A stretch of 64,000 nucleotides of DNA from Caedibacter sp. 38-128 (lineage in GTDB: Bacteria; Pseudomonadota; Alphaproteobacteria; Caedimonadales; Caedimonadaceae), in NCBI GenBank assembly GCA_001898705.1, contig MKUU01000044.1, positions 1 to 64,000 on the forward strand. Direction: 5' to 3'. Below, in pieces: positions 45,201-52,809 of this stretch (within the stretch, counting starts at the first letter, position 1; every line of letters begins with the position of its first letter). The notes beneath the pieces were generated by a model, which made no database searches, was not told the origin of the DNA, and saw only the letters and a list, made by a program, of their open reading frames with translations. The translations under genes and the position numbers were made by a program.

Positions 45201-45561
45201 TAAATTCTTGTGCTAATTTTATGCATTGTTCATCTGTAAATTCACGAGGAAGAGCAAACTCGTATTCTCGATAAACTTGAGCGTCTTTTCTCTTCTCCGC
45301 TGCTTCCACAATATCAGAAAACTTTTGGATACCTTTTTGGCGATCTGCTGCTATAAGATTACTTAACTCTAAAGCCCATTCTGGCGCATCTTTAGGAAGC
45401 AATAATTCCACATGTTGGACTTCATGAATTTTCTTGACTGTGACCATCAATTCCCCAACTCGATGGTCATAGACTTTGCATCCTGTGCGATAAGCTAAAG
45501 CTCGTACCGTATTACGGTTAGAACGAGAGATTATTTTTAAGCGGCCATGAGCTAATGCCAT
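42256..45561 (-). CDS. traA: Ti-type conjugative relaxase TraA (MobA/MobL plus helicase)
   Basis: A 1101-residue relaxase-helicase. Residues 1-240 are a MobA/MobL domain starting MALAHGRLKIISRSNRN with HCHALMLTRR as part of the metal-binding His set. An SF1B (RecD/TraI-like) helicase follows: Walker A GYAGAGKTTALEAA (about residue 405), Walker B LVLDEAGMVDT, and the UvrD_C_2 motif SIHKSQGVTVDRA with YVGMTRHRE. The C-terminal 200 residues are charged and helical. The length fits Ti-plasmid and rickettsial TraA. It should nick oriT, probably in the divergent region upstream. No type IV secretion genes remain in the element. Confidence 0.92.
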   Translation of the reverse strand: MALAHGRLKIISRSNRNTVRALAYRTGCKVYDHRVGELMVTVKKIHEVQHVELLLPKDAPEWALELSNLIAADRQKGIQKFSDIVEAAEKRKDAQVYREYEFALPREFTDEQCIKLAQEFIQDQMCGQGMSVLANFHLDIDEETGERKPHCHALMLTRRLKESGLSLKKEVDWNRRSLGAELREQFVAYTNFHLKMYGFDERLDHRSYAERGIEIEPQPKRGTSIKNMEFRIGNNPKGLFSTVSSEKAIVFRETKLRNVCRILRKPEIVLDIVSKHHSTFMWGDVEKVLNRYIDDHDLYQQIEQKLKSSKELVLLRYESVKNKDGSIEDHSIYTTRSMLESEINLVNLAERFSKAESHEVYRHKVNAVITQYDQKLSKHGGLSLDQKKALYHITAPEQLSCIVGYAGAGKTTALEAAKEIWEAEGYKVYGLAPTGRAAQNLAQSGMSSQTLHKFLKSHKEGRCQYKAKSILVLDEAGMVDTSRFDEFLQAVDDLKVKAVIVGDGAQLQPVEAGPAFRLVTQKVGISHLEKVLRQQEEWQQEATKLFGTLKTREALQTYHSKGHVQFIDEKKIPIAEFKETRHHVKIVETYNLSRRMVGNIYHSMIEDIKEANRDEKNPHYLLGHHEDYALYREWRDLKMACAEHMKQNLVDYRPYMRELGVDPQHFAEQFVDKGKSLKKQKLEAAALARLWQLPQLDPYQRKHICELREETKKVLIQEWYQSFTEHLEKSHLIMTYSKADTVMLNQEARYLMKQDGIVAKEEYLLTIHKEDEDDFGDKITTKEEKYFSKGDRILFLRNDNGLGVRNGTLGTILEIDRQKIKAKLDASDTIISFAPKLYPYFDQGWAASIHKSQGVTVDRAFLLATHETFRNLAYVGMTRHREFVKIFGSKLDFWKEEVFFNQLSSSQEKLSSLDYVTDYSNVTLPKQNSKLQEILTRLGNELEAIRFVSKQAWQSIAERFLGKVPEQQEICISQESISEHIRAKNLLNNKENTNSQIHAIATELRDKVEPEKHQTQRRQQPKLNQTPIERIKALIHEQKYARTPTEKERAEADLKKYVQELYKQDPTFKSIRDKDTELTKQIRAILFENNKDKIITKQLER

Positions 45562-45993
45562 TCTGTGTTTTCGTTCCTTTCAATTTATGCAAACTTGGAG
45601 GCTTGCCTCGAAGCGAAGAGTTGCAATTTTATGGTAACATATCTGCGCGCTTGTCACAAAATAATTTGTCTCCAAGACCTTTAGTTTTGTTATTTCTAAT
45701 ATATGCTTTTTGTTGCCTAAAACAAAGGAAAAAGTGGGATTCTAAAGGGAGATGCAATCTCCATTTTGACAAAAATACCCTCATAGATTTTAAGAGAAAA
45801 ACAGAGATGAAAAATTTATAATTAATTCAGAAGAAAATTGAATTTGTTGAGCAGAAGAAATCAGAAATGGAAGCAAAGGAAGCTCTCATTCTTTACAGGA
45901 AGTTCTAGATAGTGAGGTCAGTGCTTTATAGTAGATAAAACAAAGTGTTTCAGCTATCCTGCATTTTATCAAGATGTGTAGGGGAAAAAAATT
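45562..45993. promoter_or_regulatory. Divergent region upstream of traA; candidate oriT
   Basis: 430 bp between traA (minus) and the arginase-like gene (plus). In Ti-type systems oriT lies between traA and divergent traC/traD, so the position suggests oriT here; a CTGCGCGCTTG stretch near 45642 is the most nic-like bit, but no consensus was confirmed. A 34-codon broken frame (45807-45908) lies on the plus strand. The plus-strand 88-codon frame from 45555 looks non-coding. Confidence 0.35.
45807..45908 (+). pseudogene. Possible remnant of a traC/traD-like gene
   Basis: From ATG at 45807 the frame reads MKNL, an in-frame TAA, then LIQKKIEFVEQKKSEMEAKE and a short tail to TAG. The Lys/Glu helix resembles the start of small Ti-type TraC/TraD proteins, which are normally divergent from traA as here. 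Very short and tentative. Confidence 0.3.
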
Positions 45994-47538
45994 ATGTATA
46001 AAATAAGTATTTATTTCTTAACTTTATTATTTGCATTTCTAACCCCTCCAAGTTTCTCATCTGATGATTCACTTTCAAGGCAACAAGCGCCTTTACCAAA
46101 TCATACATATACAGATGCAAGAGGCACCTACAATGTAGATGAGATCATACAGTGGGCAAACAAAAATCAAAACAAATGGACTTATATCCAAACAAGCAAT
46201 TTTTTAGAATACACGATGAAAGATACATGGGGAGAAGATGGTAGTGAATCTATGTCTAATCTTAAGAGATTACTCCAAGAAAACGACGAGAAAGAGAGGG
46301 TAATGTCATCTGATCTAGAATGCCCTATTGTTGTTGATAACGCGCATAGAATTATTGATGGAGTCCATAGAATCATTAAAGCTGCCTATCTTGGAAAAGA
46401 GACCATTAAATGTATCTTTATTGATCGAACAACACTGCAAAGCTTTTGTTTAACTAGTGAGAAATCAATAAAGGTTGAATCCTCCGTAAAAAATCTTCCT
46501 ATATCTGATATTTTTATTCATGTCCCAAAAGCACATCTCCCATCAGATCAAGTAAAAAGAAGAAATCTCTTGGAAGAATACTTTTCAGATCATCTTCCCT
46601 CTGCATACGAAGAAAATGACCAATGGTTAGTACAACTTGAGAGACCAAGCTCTCCTTATGGTTGTTATAACCAAGATCAAACATTGAAAGAAGGCTTAAC
46701 ATGGTGGCGAGATAATACGCGCATTCGAGATATTCCAGCAGAATATAAACTTTATAAAAATGGTATTCTAGCAATAGAGGATCAATGGATGCCTCTCTCA
46801 TGGAGCCTTTTTTTTCAACGCTTAGGGCGTCTCCCAGAGGAACTTGTTCTCCTCCATGTGGACGACCATCAAGACATGATGTCTCCACGCATAGGAAGAC
46901 GATTGGATGGAACACTAATTGATTTTATTACAGGAAATACAATATCATTCTTAGAGCCTGAGACAATAAAAGCAGCCATTCTAAGTGGTGCAATTGGAAA
47001 AGGAAGCATATTAATACCACTAATTCATGCAATTAAGAAGGTTTGTGTCAGGCATTTAAGTTTTCGCCCCTATCCTCAAAATTACTTCTACTTGAACAAA
47101 TTAACGACTAAAGACGAAGTCATTGGTGGCCTTAATAATCGTATTATTGTCCAAACTGAGGCAACATGCTTCGATAATTTACAGAACAGATCAAGCTACC
47201 TTGTCAGTAACAACATTAAAGAATGGTTACGAGAAATTCCTAAAGATGTCCCTATTCTGCTGCATTTTGATATGGATTATTTTAACAATCGCTTCGATGG
47301 AAATTCAAATTGGGAAACTGAGTTAACACGTAAGCACAATCTTTCTCTCCTGGAACAGAAAAAATTAATGGCAGATATCTTTACTCACTTAGCTCAAGAA
47401 AAACTTATCCCGCAAATAAAAGATATTGGAATTGGAATCTCTGCTGGCTTTTTCCCTGCAGAGTTTTGGCCGCCAATGATTTCATGTTTATTTGAAGAAG
47501 CTGAGAAAGTTGGATTAAACATAGGAAAGGAACATTAA
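45994..47538 (+). CDS. UPF0489 (peptide arginase-like) protein with ParB-like domain and signal peptide
   Basis: A 514-residue protein in three parts. Residues 1-23 are a signal peptide (ISIYFLTLLFAFLTPPSFSS). About 45-145 resembles a ParB-like fold: CPIVVDNAHRIIDGVHRII. About 235-510 matches the UPF0489 family, with metal ligands D290-x-H292-x-D294 (LLHVDDHQDMM) and D426-x-D428 (LLHFDMDYFNNRF), the two arginase-type motifs. OspR, a UPF0489 member, turns peptide Arg into ornithine in landornamide maturation; the precursor here has Arg at 55, 59 and 62. Export is unexpected for such an enzyme. The ribosome site AGGGGAAA is good. The next gene starts 12 bp later. Confidence 0.78.
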   Translation: MYKISIYFLTLLFAFLTPPSFSSDDSLSRQQAPLPNHTYTDARGTYNVDEIIQWANKNQNKWTYIQTSNFLEYTMKDTWGEDGSESMSNLKRLLQENDEKERVMSSDLECPIVVDNAHRIIDGVHRIIKAAYLGKETIKCIFIDRTTLQSFCLTSEKSIKVESSVKNLPISDIFIHVPKAHLPSDQVKRRNLLEEYFSDHLPSAYEENDQWLVQLERPSSPYGCYNQDQTLKEGLTWWRDNTRIRDIPAEYKLYKNGILAIEDQWMPLSWSLFFQRLGRLPEELVLLHVDDHQDMMSPRIGRRLDGTLIDFITGNTISFLEPETIKAAILSGAIGKGSILIPLIHAIKKVCVRHLSFRPYPQNYFYLNKLTTKDEVIGGLNNRIIVQTEATCFDNLQNRSSYLVSNNIKEWLREIPKDVPILLHFDMDYFNNRFDGNSNWETELTRKHNLSLLEQKKLMADIFTHLAQEKLIPQIKDIGIGISAGFFPAEFWPPMISCLFEEAEKVGLNIGKEH

Positions 47539-47550
47539 GAGTTTAATTCT

Positions 47551-48168
47551 ATGATTCTCTCTTTAAGTAAGACACTAGACATCCCAGATTTTTCTCCAAT
47601 TATTACAGATTATAAAACTAATCCCTTCGAATATCTCTGCTTTGACAAATTCTTAAGTGAGAAGGCTTCTCTTAGTTTTTTAACATGGTTAGAGAACACG
47701 TCCCTTTGGACATTGAAACAAACTGATTTTTATCAGCAATGGGAATTTAAATTAACTCAAGATACAGAGCTTCCTAATGAAATTAGATTTCTTACATCTC
47801 ATAAGTTTATAACTAACCTTAGAACCAAATTAGATGGTTATTTTAATATTTCCCATTTAAATGAAACGCGCATAACAGTTCATAAGATGCTTAAAAACCA
47901 AGAAATTGAAATACATAATGATTTCTTACCTGATATAGATGCAATAAGGATTATTACACAGTTTAATAGAGGTTGGACTTCTGAGCAAGGAGGCCAACTT
48001 GTATTTTATAATAGTTATGAAACGGATGATATACATCGCACCATTAATCCTGCTCACAATACAGCTGTCGCTATGAAAATTTCAAACCATTCTCTTCATT
48101 CTGTCACCCCCATATTGGCAGGAGATCGTTATACTCTCGTCTATACTTTGGAAAACAAGCTCAAGTAA
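47551..48168 (+). CDS. 2-oxoglutarate/Fe(II)-dependent oxygenase
   Basis: A 205-residue protein of the prolyl-4-hydroxylase-like 2OG oxygenase fold. The iron site is His122 and Asp124 (EIEIHNDFLPD) and His183 (SLHSVTPIL). Arg193 (GDRYTLVYT), ten residues later, is set to bind the 2-oxoglutarate carboxylate. GGQLVFYN is the usual strand before. No signal peptide is seen, so it is cytosolic. It lies 12 bp after the arginase-like gene. In a RiPP locus it would hydroxylate a core residue; a non-peptide substrate cannot be excluded. Confidence 0.85.
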   Translation: MILSLSKTLDIPDFSPIITDYKTNPFEYLCFDKFLSEKASLSFLTWLENTSLWTLKQTDFYQQWEFKLTQDTELPNEIRFLTSHKFITNLRTKLDGYFNISHLNETRITVHKMLKNQEIEIHNDFLPDIDAIRIITQFNRGWTSEQGGQLVFYNSYETDDIHRTINPAHNTAVAMKISNHSLHSVTPILAGDRYTLVYTLENKLK

Positions 48169-48173
48169 TCAAT

Positions 48174-48785
48174 TTAAAATTGATAGTACCGAGCAAGCTC
48201 ACTACTCCATAAAGAGAAACTTTCACATTCCTTGTGCTGATGTATAAAATTTTTCATTTCTTTTGCTATTCTTAATGAAGGAAAACATTGATATGAACAA
48301 GGGACATGACTAAGGAGTGAAATCCCATCCAAGTAATGAGATACATCTATAAGAGTATATTCTCCCTTAAATTCAATTTTCTTCCTTTTGGATGCAAGCT
48401 CATCTATATTGTTTTCTCCACCTCTTTCGCTTACAAAACGGCAACAACATGATGGGTAACCTAAAAGCAAACCTAGGTGGTTCTCATGAGGTTGATTGCT
48501 TTGATCAACATCCATAATGAGTTCTGGTAAATTTTTATCTCTTGCAATAACGACATACCCTTCTCCATCCCCTGCAAAATACCATCCATAAGAATGCATG
48601 AGTTGAATTAATTCAGATGCGTATGCTTTGCATAAAAGCTTTGTCCTGATAGCAGGTTTAATCTGTGCTATAAATTGAGTAAGGTCAACTTTTGCTGAGG
48701 CAGGAAAGTGTTGCCATTTAATACTGGTCCAAACATTTTCTAGATTTTGATTGTTAATGATCTTAGATAATCTGCTTTCATACAT
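48174..48785 (-). CDS. Cys-rich DUF483-like protein
   Basis: A 203-residue protein. The key pattern is HLGLLLGYPSCCCRFV (Cys113-115) followed by HVPCSYQCFPS (His160, Cys163, Cys167). GYPxCC with a later PCSxxC is the hallmark of DUF483-type proteins, known mainly from archaea and from scattered bacterial gene clusters; the cysteines may hold a metal or iron-sulfur centre. It begins 10 bp after the radical SAM stop, so it is part of the precursor-rSAM operon and may assist maturation. Function is unknown. Confidence 0.65.
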   Translation of the reverse strand: MYESRLSKIINNQNLENVWTSIKWQHFPASAKVDLTQFIAQIKPAIRTKLLCKAYASELIQLMHSYGWYFAGDGEGYVVIARDKNLPELIMDVDQSNQPHENHLGLLLGYPSCCCRFVSERGGENNIDELASKRKKIEFKGEYTLIDVSHYLDGISLLSHVPCSYQCFPSLRIAKEMKNFIHQHKECESFSLWSSELARYYQF

Positions 48786-48795
48786 TTAGGTGAGC

Positions 48796-50997
48796 TTAAC
48801 TTTTTGCTTCTTCTTCCAGAATTGCAAGAAGTTCTTCACCAGCAGCAGTTAACGCACAAGTATGTAATGTAGCAAAACCTTCAGCTAACCTCTTATCGGT
48901 GACCTCTATTTCTGTCTTGGCTCTCTTTTGTAGTTCCCCAGCTTGAGTAGCATGTACATGAAGCCAGAATCTTCTAAGATCGGTAAAAACAAACACAGCA
49001 TGGAACAACCCCGAAGGTGGCCTAAGCTCTTCTCGCCAAGGTGATGAAACAAGAGGCATATTATTTTTTACAATTGGTTTGAATTCCTCCAAGAGATATA
49101 ATTTTTGATGCCTATATTCATGAATAATGGAGTCAGCGAGATCGTAAGGATCAATATACTTCTCTCCTAGCTTTATTCCGACATAAAGTGCACCAGGAAC
49201 AATGTTATCACTAAAGGAAACGATCTTTTCTGGATGTGCTGCTGGATCGCGAATGAATTGTATTTCTGGGCAAAGAAATCTAATCTCATTAAATAGATTT
49301 TTATCCCAATCTTGTATAATGTCCAATGCCTTTAATACAATAGGTGTCCCTTGTACTCCAACTTCTTGAGATTCAAAAATAATTTGCTTACCAAATGGAT
49401 AACGTAGCCAATTATCCTCTCGGTGGATAGAAATGGTGTCCTGATCGGCTGATTGCGCCAATTTTAAGATTTCTTTTATGTAACTCACTTCAATAGGAAT
49501 AATGATCCCGTCAATAGAATAAGAAGTTCTACCATACTTAGCGAACTCAAGAACATGAGTCCAGAGATGAACAGAAGGTAGTTGGACTAAGCGTTCTAAT
49601 GTTAGTATTGGAAGTTGAGTAATCTTATCAACAATTGACCCAAGCTCCGATGCTCTATTTTTCACTTCAGGTAGAACAGACAAGAACTTTTCAACCGCTT
49701 TCTCTTTCCATAGCTTTAAAAGCTTCCTAACCTCGGGAGAAGAAGGTTCCGTGTTATTGTATGAAGCAAGGTTAACTTCCAAATTATGTAGTTGTTGAGA
49801 AGATTCACTTTTCTTCACTTCTTCAGCTTTAATTTGCTCCTGCATTCTTTTCTGAGCATGAGCAACAAGAGCTTTCATCTCACGACAGTAAATAGTAGGG
49901 TTATTAAATCCTTCAGAATTAAACCGGTGTGGAACAGCACCACCTCCGCATATATCAACAATAGAGCATTGTTGGCACAGCTCTGATAAACCCTCTTTAC
50001 GCATTAAGCTTCTATGTTTAAGAATTTGAGGTGTTGCAGCCATTGCAGAAATAGGAGAGGACTTCAATGAATGTCCTAAGGCTGTTCCGCCTTCTTTCGT
50101 GATCCTTAATACATCAAGGTCATGATAGGTTCCATCAGTCTCAATATTTAAAAGACTAACATCTCCAAACCCAAAAGAATCTGTTTGGCTAGGAATACCA
50201 GCGATAGAATTTAAAAGGGTATCAAAAAAACGAATAGGCAGATGAGGGTATTTGTCGAACCAAAGATCAAAAGCTTTTATAAGCCATTTCTCATATATGT
50301 CAGGTGTTTGATCTCTGTACTTAGGAGGCGCTAAGTAATTAGCATCAGGTAACAAGAAATCGAGTGAAGGTGGTTTTATTTCATCAAAGAAAGATAAAAG
50401 CGTTTCAGGCTCAACCATAGGATCTATAACACCTATGATCCCTGTAAAGTTTTGAGAAGCTGTTTGCAAAAGCTTCAGCCCATTAAATGTTTTATTAAAG
50501 CTTGAGTTTCCTTTTGGCGTCAAACGGTGAAGATCGTTCGCTTGTTTTGGCCCATCTAAGCTTAATGATATTGTAATGTCTTCTCGTATCAGTTGATCTA
50601 GTGATGCTTTATCTAACAAAGTCCCATTCGTTTGCAGACAAAAATCTACTTTAATAGTTGAAGGTAATTCTTCCCTAATCCAACGAGCTGTCTCTGTAAT
50701 TCTCTCAGCCCCTGCGAGCAATGGCTCGCCTCCATGAAATATAATCGTCACCCTTTTTAAATTCTTCTCTTGTGCATACTCTGCAATACGAGAAGCTAAA
50801 AGTTTACGGTTCTCATCTGAAAGCACAACAGGAAGATTTTTCCATGATTGGTCTGCATGCTGATACATATAACAATAGTCACAGTTCAGATTACATCTGG
50901 AAACTATTTTTACTAGAAAGCATGAAAATACTGGGCTATCGCTCACAATATCATTAACAGAAGCTTTATCTTCCAAAGCTGTAGCAGGCTGAAGCAT
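48796..50997 (-). CDS. Radical SAM/SPASM peptide maturase fused to an HExxH domain
   Basis: A 733-residue fusion. The radical SAM domain has CNLNCDYC (Cys35, Cys39, Cys42), IIFHGGEPLLAG and FCLQTNGTLLD. A SPASM segment follows with Cys341, Cys344, Cys350 and Cys371 (LCQQCSIVDICGGG). This is the FxsB-type layout linked to three-residue cyclophane formation. From about residue 400 a second domain carries HEYRH (626-630), matching the HExxH peptide beta-hydroxylase domain often fused to or paired with FxsB enzymes. The precursor gene lies 86 bp upstream on the same strand. Cross-linking plus hydroxylation of the precursor is the inferred role. Confidence 0.9.
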   Translation of the reverse strand: MLQPATALEDKASVNDIVSDSPVFSCFLVKIVSRCNLNCDYCYMYQHADQSWKNLPVVLSDENRKLLASRIAEYAQEKNLKRVTIIFHGGEPLLAGAERITETARWIREELPSTIKVDFCLQTNGTLLDKASLDQLIREDITISLSLDGPKQANDLHRLTPKGNSSFNKTFNGLKLLQTASQNFTGIIGVIDPMVEPETLLSFFDEIKPPSLDFLLPDANYLAPPKYRDQTPDIYEKWLIKAFDLWFDKYPHLPIRFFDTLLNSIAGIPSQTDSFGFGDVSLLNIETDGTYHDLDVLRITKEGGTALGHSLKSSPISAMAATPQILKHRSLMRKEGLSELCQQCSIVDICGGGAVPHRFNSEGFNNPTIYCREMKALVAHAQKRMQEQIKAEEVKKSESSQQLHNLEVNLASYNNTEPSSPEVRKLLKLWKEKAVEKFLSVLPEVKNRASELGSIVDKITQLPILTLERLVQLPSVHLWTHVLEFAKYGRTSYSIDGIIIPIEVSYIKEILKLAQSADQDTISIHREDNWLRYPFGKQIIFESQEVGVQGTPIVLKALDIIQDWDKNLFNEIRFLCPEIQFIRDPAAHPEKIVSFSDNIVPGALYVGIKLGEKYIDPYDLADSIIHEYRHQKLYLLEEFKPIVKNNMPLVSSPWREELRPPSGLFHAVFVFTDLRRFWLHVHATQAGELQKRAKTEIEVTDKRLAEGFATLHTCALTAAGEELLAILEEEAKS

Positions 50998-51031
50998 TAT
51001 TTGACTTTAATAGTTTAGTTGAATAAATAGA

Positions 51032-51064
51032 TTCACACTTCCTTGATTAAATAGGAAGTGTGAA
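51032..51064 (-). terminator. Hairpin between precursor and radical SAM genes (attenuator candidate)
   Basis: A perfect 12-bp inverted repeat TTCACACTTCCT/AGGAAGTGTGAA (51032-51043 and 51053-51064) with a 9-nt loop. The trailing sequence on the minus strand is AT-rich but not a clean T run, so partial termination or mRNA stabilisation is more likely. It would raise precursor mRNA over maturase mRNA. Confidence 0.6.
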
Positions 51065-51083
51065 ATAGCTTGTTATTTAATTT

Positions 51084-51275
51084 TTATGAACGATTATGAC
51101 GATGATGCGTCCTATCGTAGCTAGTAATACCGTTATTACCAATGCCAGGATGTTCAGATTGTGCTAATTTAGCTTGAAGACGCTTTAAAGCTGGGTGATT
51201 TACTGAAGCTGTGTTTGTCAATTCATTCTTAATTTCTGAAGAAACAGTAGTTGTAGATTGAATAGTGTTGTTCAT
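51084..51275 (-). CDS. RiPP precursor peptide (63 residues)
   Basis: A short peptide with a strong ribosome site (AAAGGGGAATTCAA before ATG). Residues 1-40 are a polar leader with a conserved-looking helix, HPALKRLQAKLAQ (27-39). The C-terminal core starts about residue 42: HPGIGNNGI, then TSYDRTHHRHNRS. The core packs Tyr-x-Arg (53-55), His-x-Arg (57-59) and His-x-Arg (60-62), which fit the aromatic-x-basic motif used by three-residue cyclophane-forming radical SAM enzymes. The three Arg are also candidate substrates of the arginase-like protein. Not similar to a known mature peptide that I recognise. Confidence 0.8.
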   Translation of the reverse strand: MNNTIQSTTTVSSEIKNELTNTASVNHPALKRLQAKLAQSEHPGIGNNGITSYDRTHHRHNRS

Positions 51276-51449
51276 TTGAATTCCCCTTTCACAATTAACT
51301 CAACAAAATAAACAAGGGCATTTTCTCATTACTACACACCATAGTCAACAATATATGTTAGAAATATTTTGTCCCTAGTTTTCTTTAATTATTTCTCTTA
51401 GTATTTTGAGAATTATAAATTTTGTTCTCTTAAAGCGGCTAGGGAAAAC

Positions 51450-52781
51450 ATGAAGCTATATTTGTATATTTTAAATGTGTTATTTTTGACCACTTCCTTT
51501 GCCAAAGGAAGTGCTCTTCTGAGTGAGCATCGGGAAGAGCCTAAAAACGATAAATGTCTTGTTATTGTTGCGGATGGCAACCTTGCCCTTTATGAGCAAA
51601 CGTTAAATGATATCTCTTCTCCTAAAATATTAGTTTGTGCACAGTCAGCACTTTCTGAAACTGTAAAGACTCCTCTTCACCTCCAATACAAGAAGATCAT
51701 ACCTATTGAAGATTATTTTACCTCTGGTGCTGTGGAATTAGCGCTTTACAAGATTTCAAAAGAAGATGAGATAGATCGAATAATTGCTACTTCTGAGACA
51801 GATATACTCCGCATTGGACATGTTCGCTCATATTTGAATTTAAGAGGACAAAATTATGAAAGCGCCCTAGCATTTCGAGATAAAGTGAGGATGAAGAAAA
51901 TTTTACAAGAGCAAGGTATCTCTGTTCCCCGTTTCTCCTCTATTAATTGTAGCTTAGAACTCATTCAATTTACTGAAAAGCATGGGTTTCCAGTAATAAT
52001 AAAACCCAAGAGAGGTTATGGGGCGTCCCATATGACCATCTTAAGAAGTCAATCAGAACTTGAAGCATTTATTAAAAAAAGCCAAATTTTTGATGAATTC
52101 CATAAAACATCTTTAGAAGTGGAAGGGTTTATAACTGGCAATATGTACCATGTAGATGGCATTATCCGAAACAAAAAGCCTTTATTAATGTGGCCTTCTG
52201 CTTATATTAATCAATGTATTGACATGGTTTTTGGCAAACATGTGGGGAGCTATCTTCTAACAGAAGATGATAGGATGTATAAACCCCTCGTAGAATTCTG
52301 TTCTCAAGTACTAAAAACTCTCCCAACACCTGATGACACAGGTTTTCACCTTGAAGTTTTCGAGAGAGAAGATGAGATAATTTTCTGCGAGATTGCCTCT
52401 CGTATTGCAAGCCCATGGATGAATGAAATGTGGATTCAAGGTTTAAATTTTAATTTGAAAAAAGAGTTTATTCGTGCACAAGCAGGAATACCAACAACTT
52501 ATATAAAGCCAGAAAACCCTTTAATTCAAGTTTCAGGAGGAATTATATTCCCTGCTCAAGAAGGAAAAGTTATTAAGTGCAGCAATAATTGCCCTTTTGA
52601 GTGGGTGACATCTTATACTTTAAACATTCAACTAGATGATATTTTGGCAAAACCTACAGATATGCTCGAGCCTGTTGCTCTTATGACCCTTACCGCTGCT
52701 AATACAGAACAAATAAAAACTAGGTTCTTGGAACTTATTAAATGGTTTAACCAAGAAACACACATTGAGAAGCCACTATAA
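51450..52781 (+). CDS. ATP-grasp ligase-like protein with signal peptide
   Basis: A 443-residue ATP-grasp protein. It starts with a hydrophobic stretch (YLYILNVLFLTTSFAKGSA) that reads as a signal peptide. A carboxylate-amine-ligase-like part follows: a pre-ATP-grasp domain (about 35-135), ALAFRDKVRMKKILQEQGI (usual entry helix), VIIKPKRGYGASH (ATP lysine and glycine loop), and FCEIASRIASP with the metal-binding Glu. Members join amino acids or peptides. ATP is not expected in the periplasm, so the leader is puzzling. The ribosome site AGGGAAAA is good. It is divergent from the precursor and 28 bp ahead of the ABC exporter. Confidence 0.82.
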   Translation: MKLYLYILNVLFLTTSFAKGSALLSEHREEPKNDKCLVIVADGNLALYEQTLNDISSPKILVCAQSALSETVKTPLHLQYKKIIPIEDYFTSGAVELALYKISKEDEIDRIIATSETDILRIGHVRSYLNLRGQNYESALAFRDKVRMKKILQEQGISVPRFSSINCSLELIQFTEKHGFPVIIKPKRGYGASHMTILRSQSELEAFIKKSQIFDEFHKTSLEVEGFITGNMYHVDGIIRNKKPLLMWPSAYINQCIDMVFGKHVGSYLLTEDDRMYKPLVEFCSQVLKTLPTPDDTGFHLEVFEREDEIIFCEIASRIASPWMNEMWIQGLNFNLKKEFIRAQAGIPTTYIKPENPLIQVSGGIIFPAQEGKVIKCSNNCPFEWVTSYTLNIQLDDILAKPTDMLEPVALMTLTAANTEQIKTRFLELIKWFNQETHIEKPL

Positions 52782-52809
52782 ATTCTAGTGCTCCTTTAAG
52801 GTTACGGAT

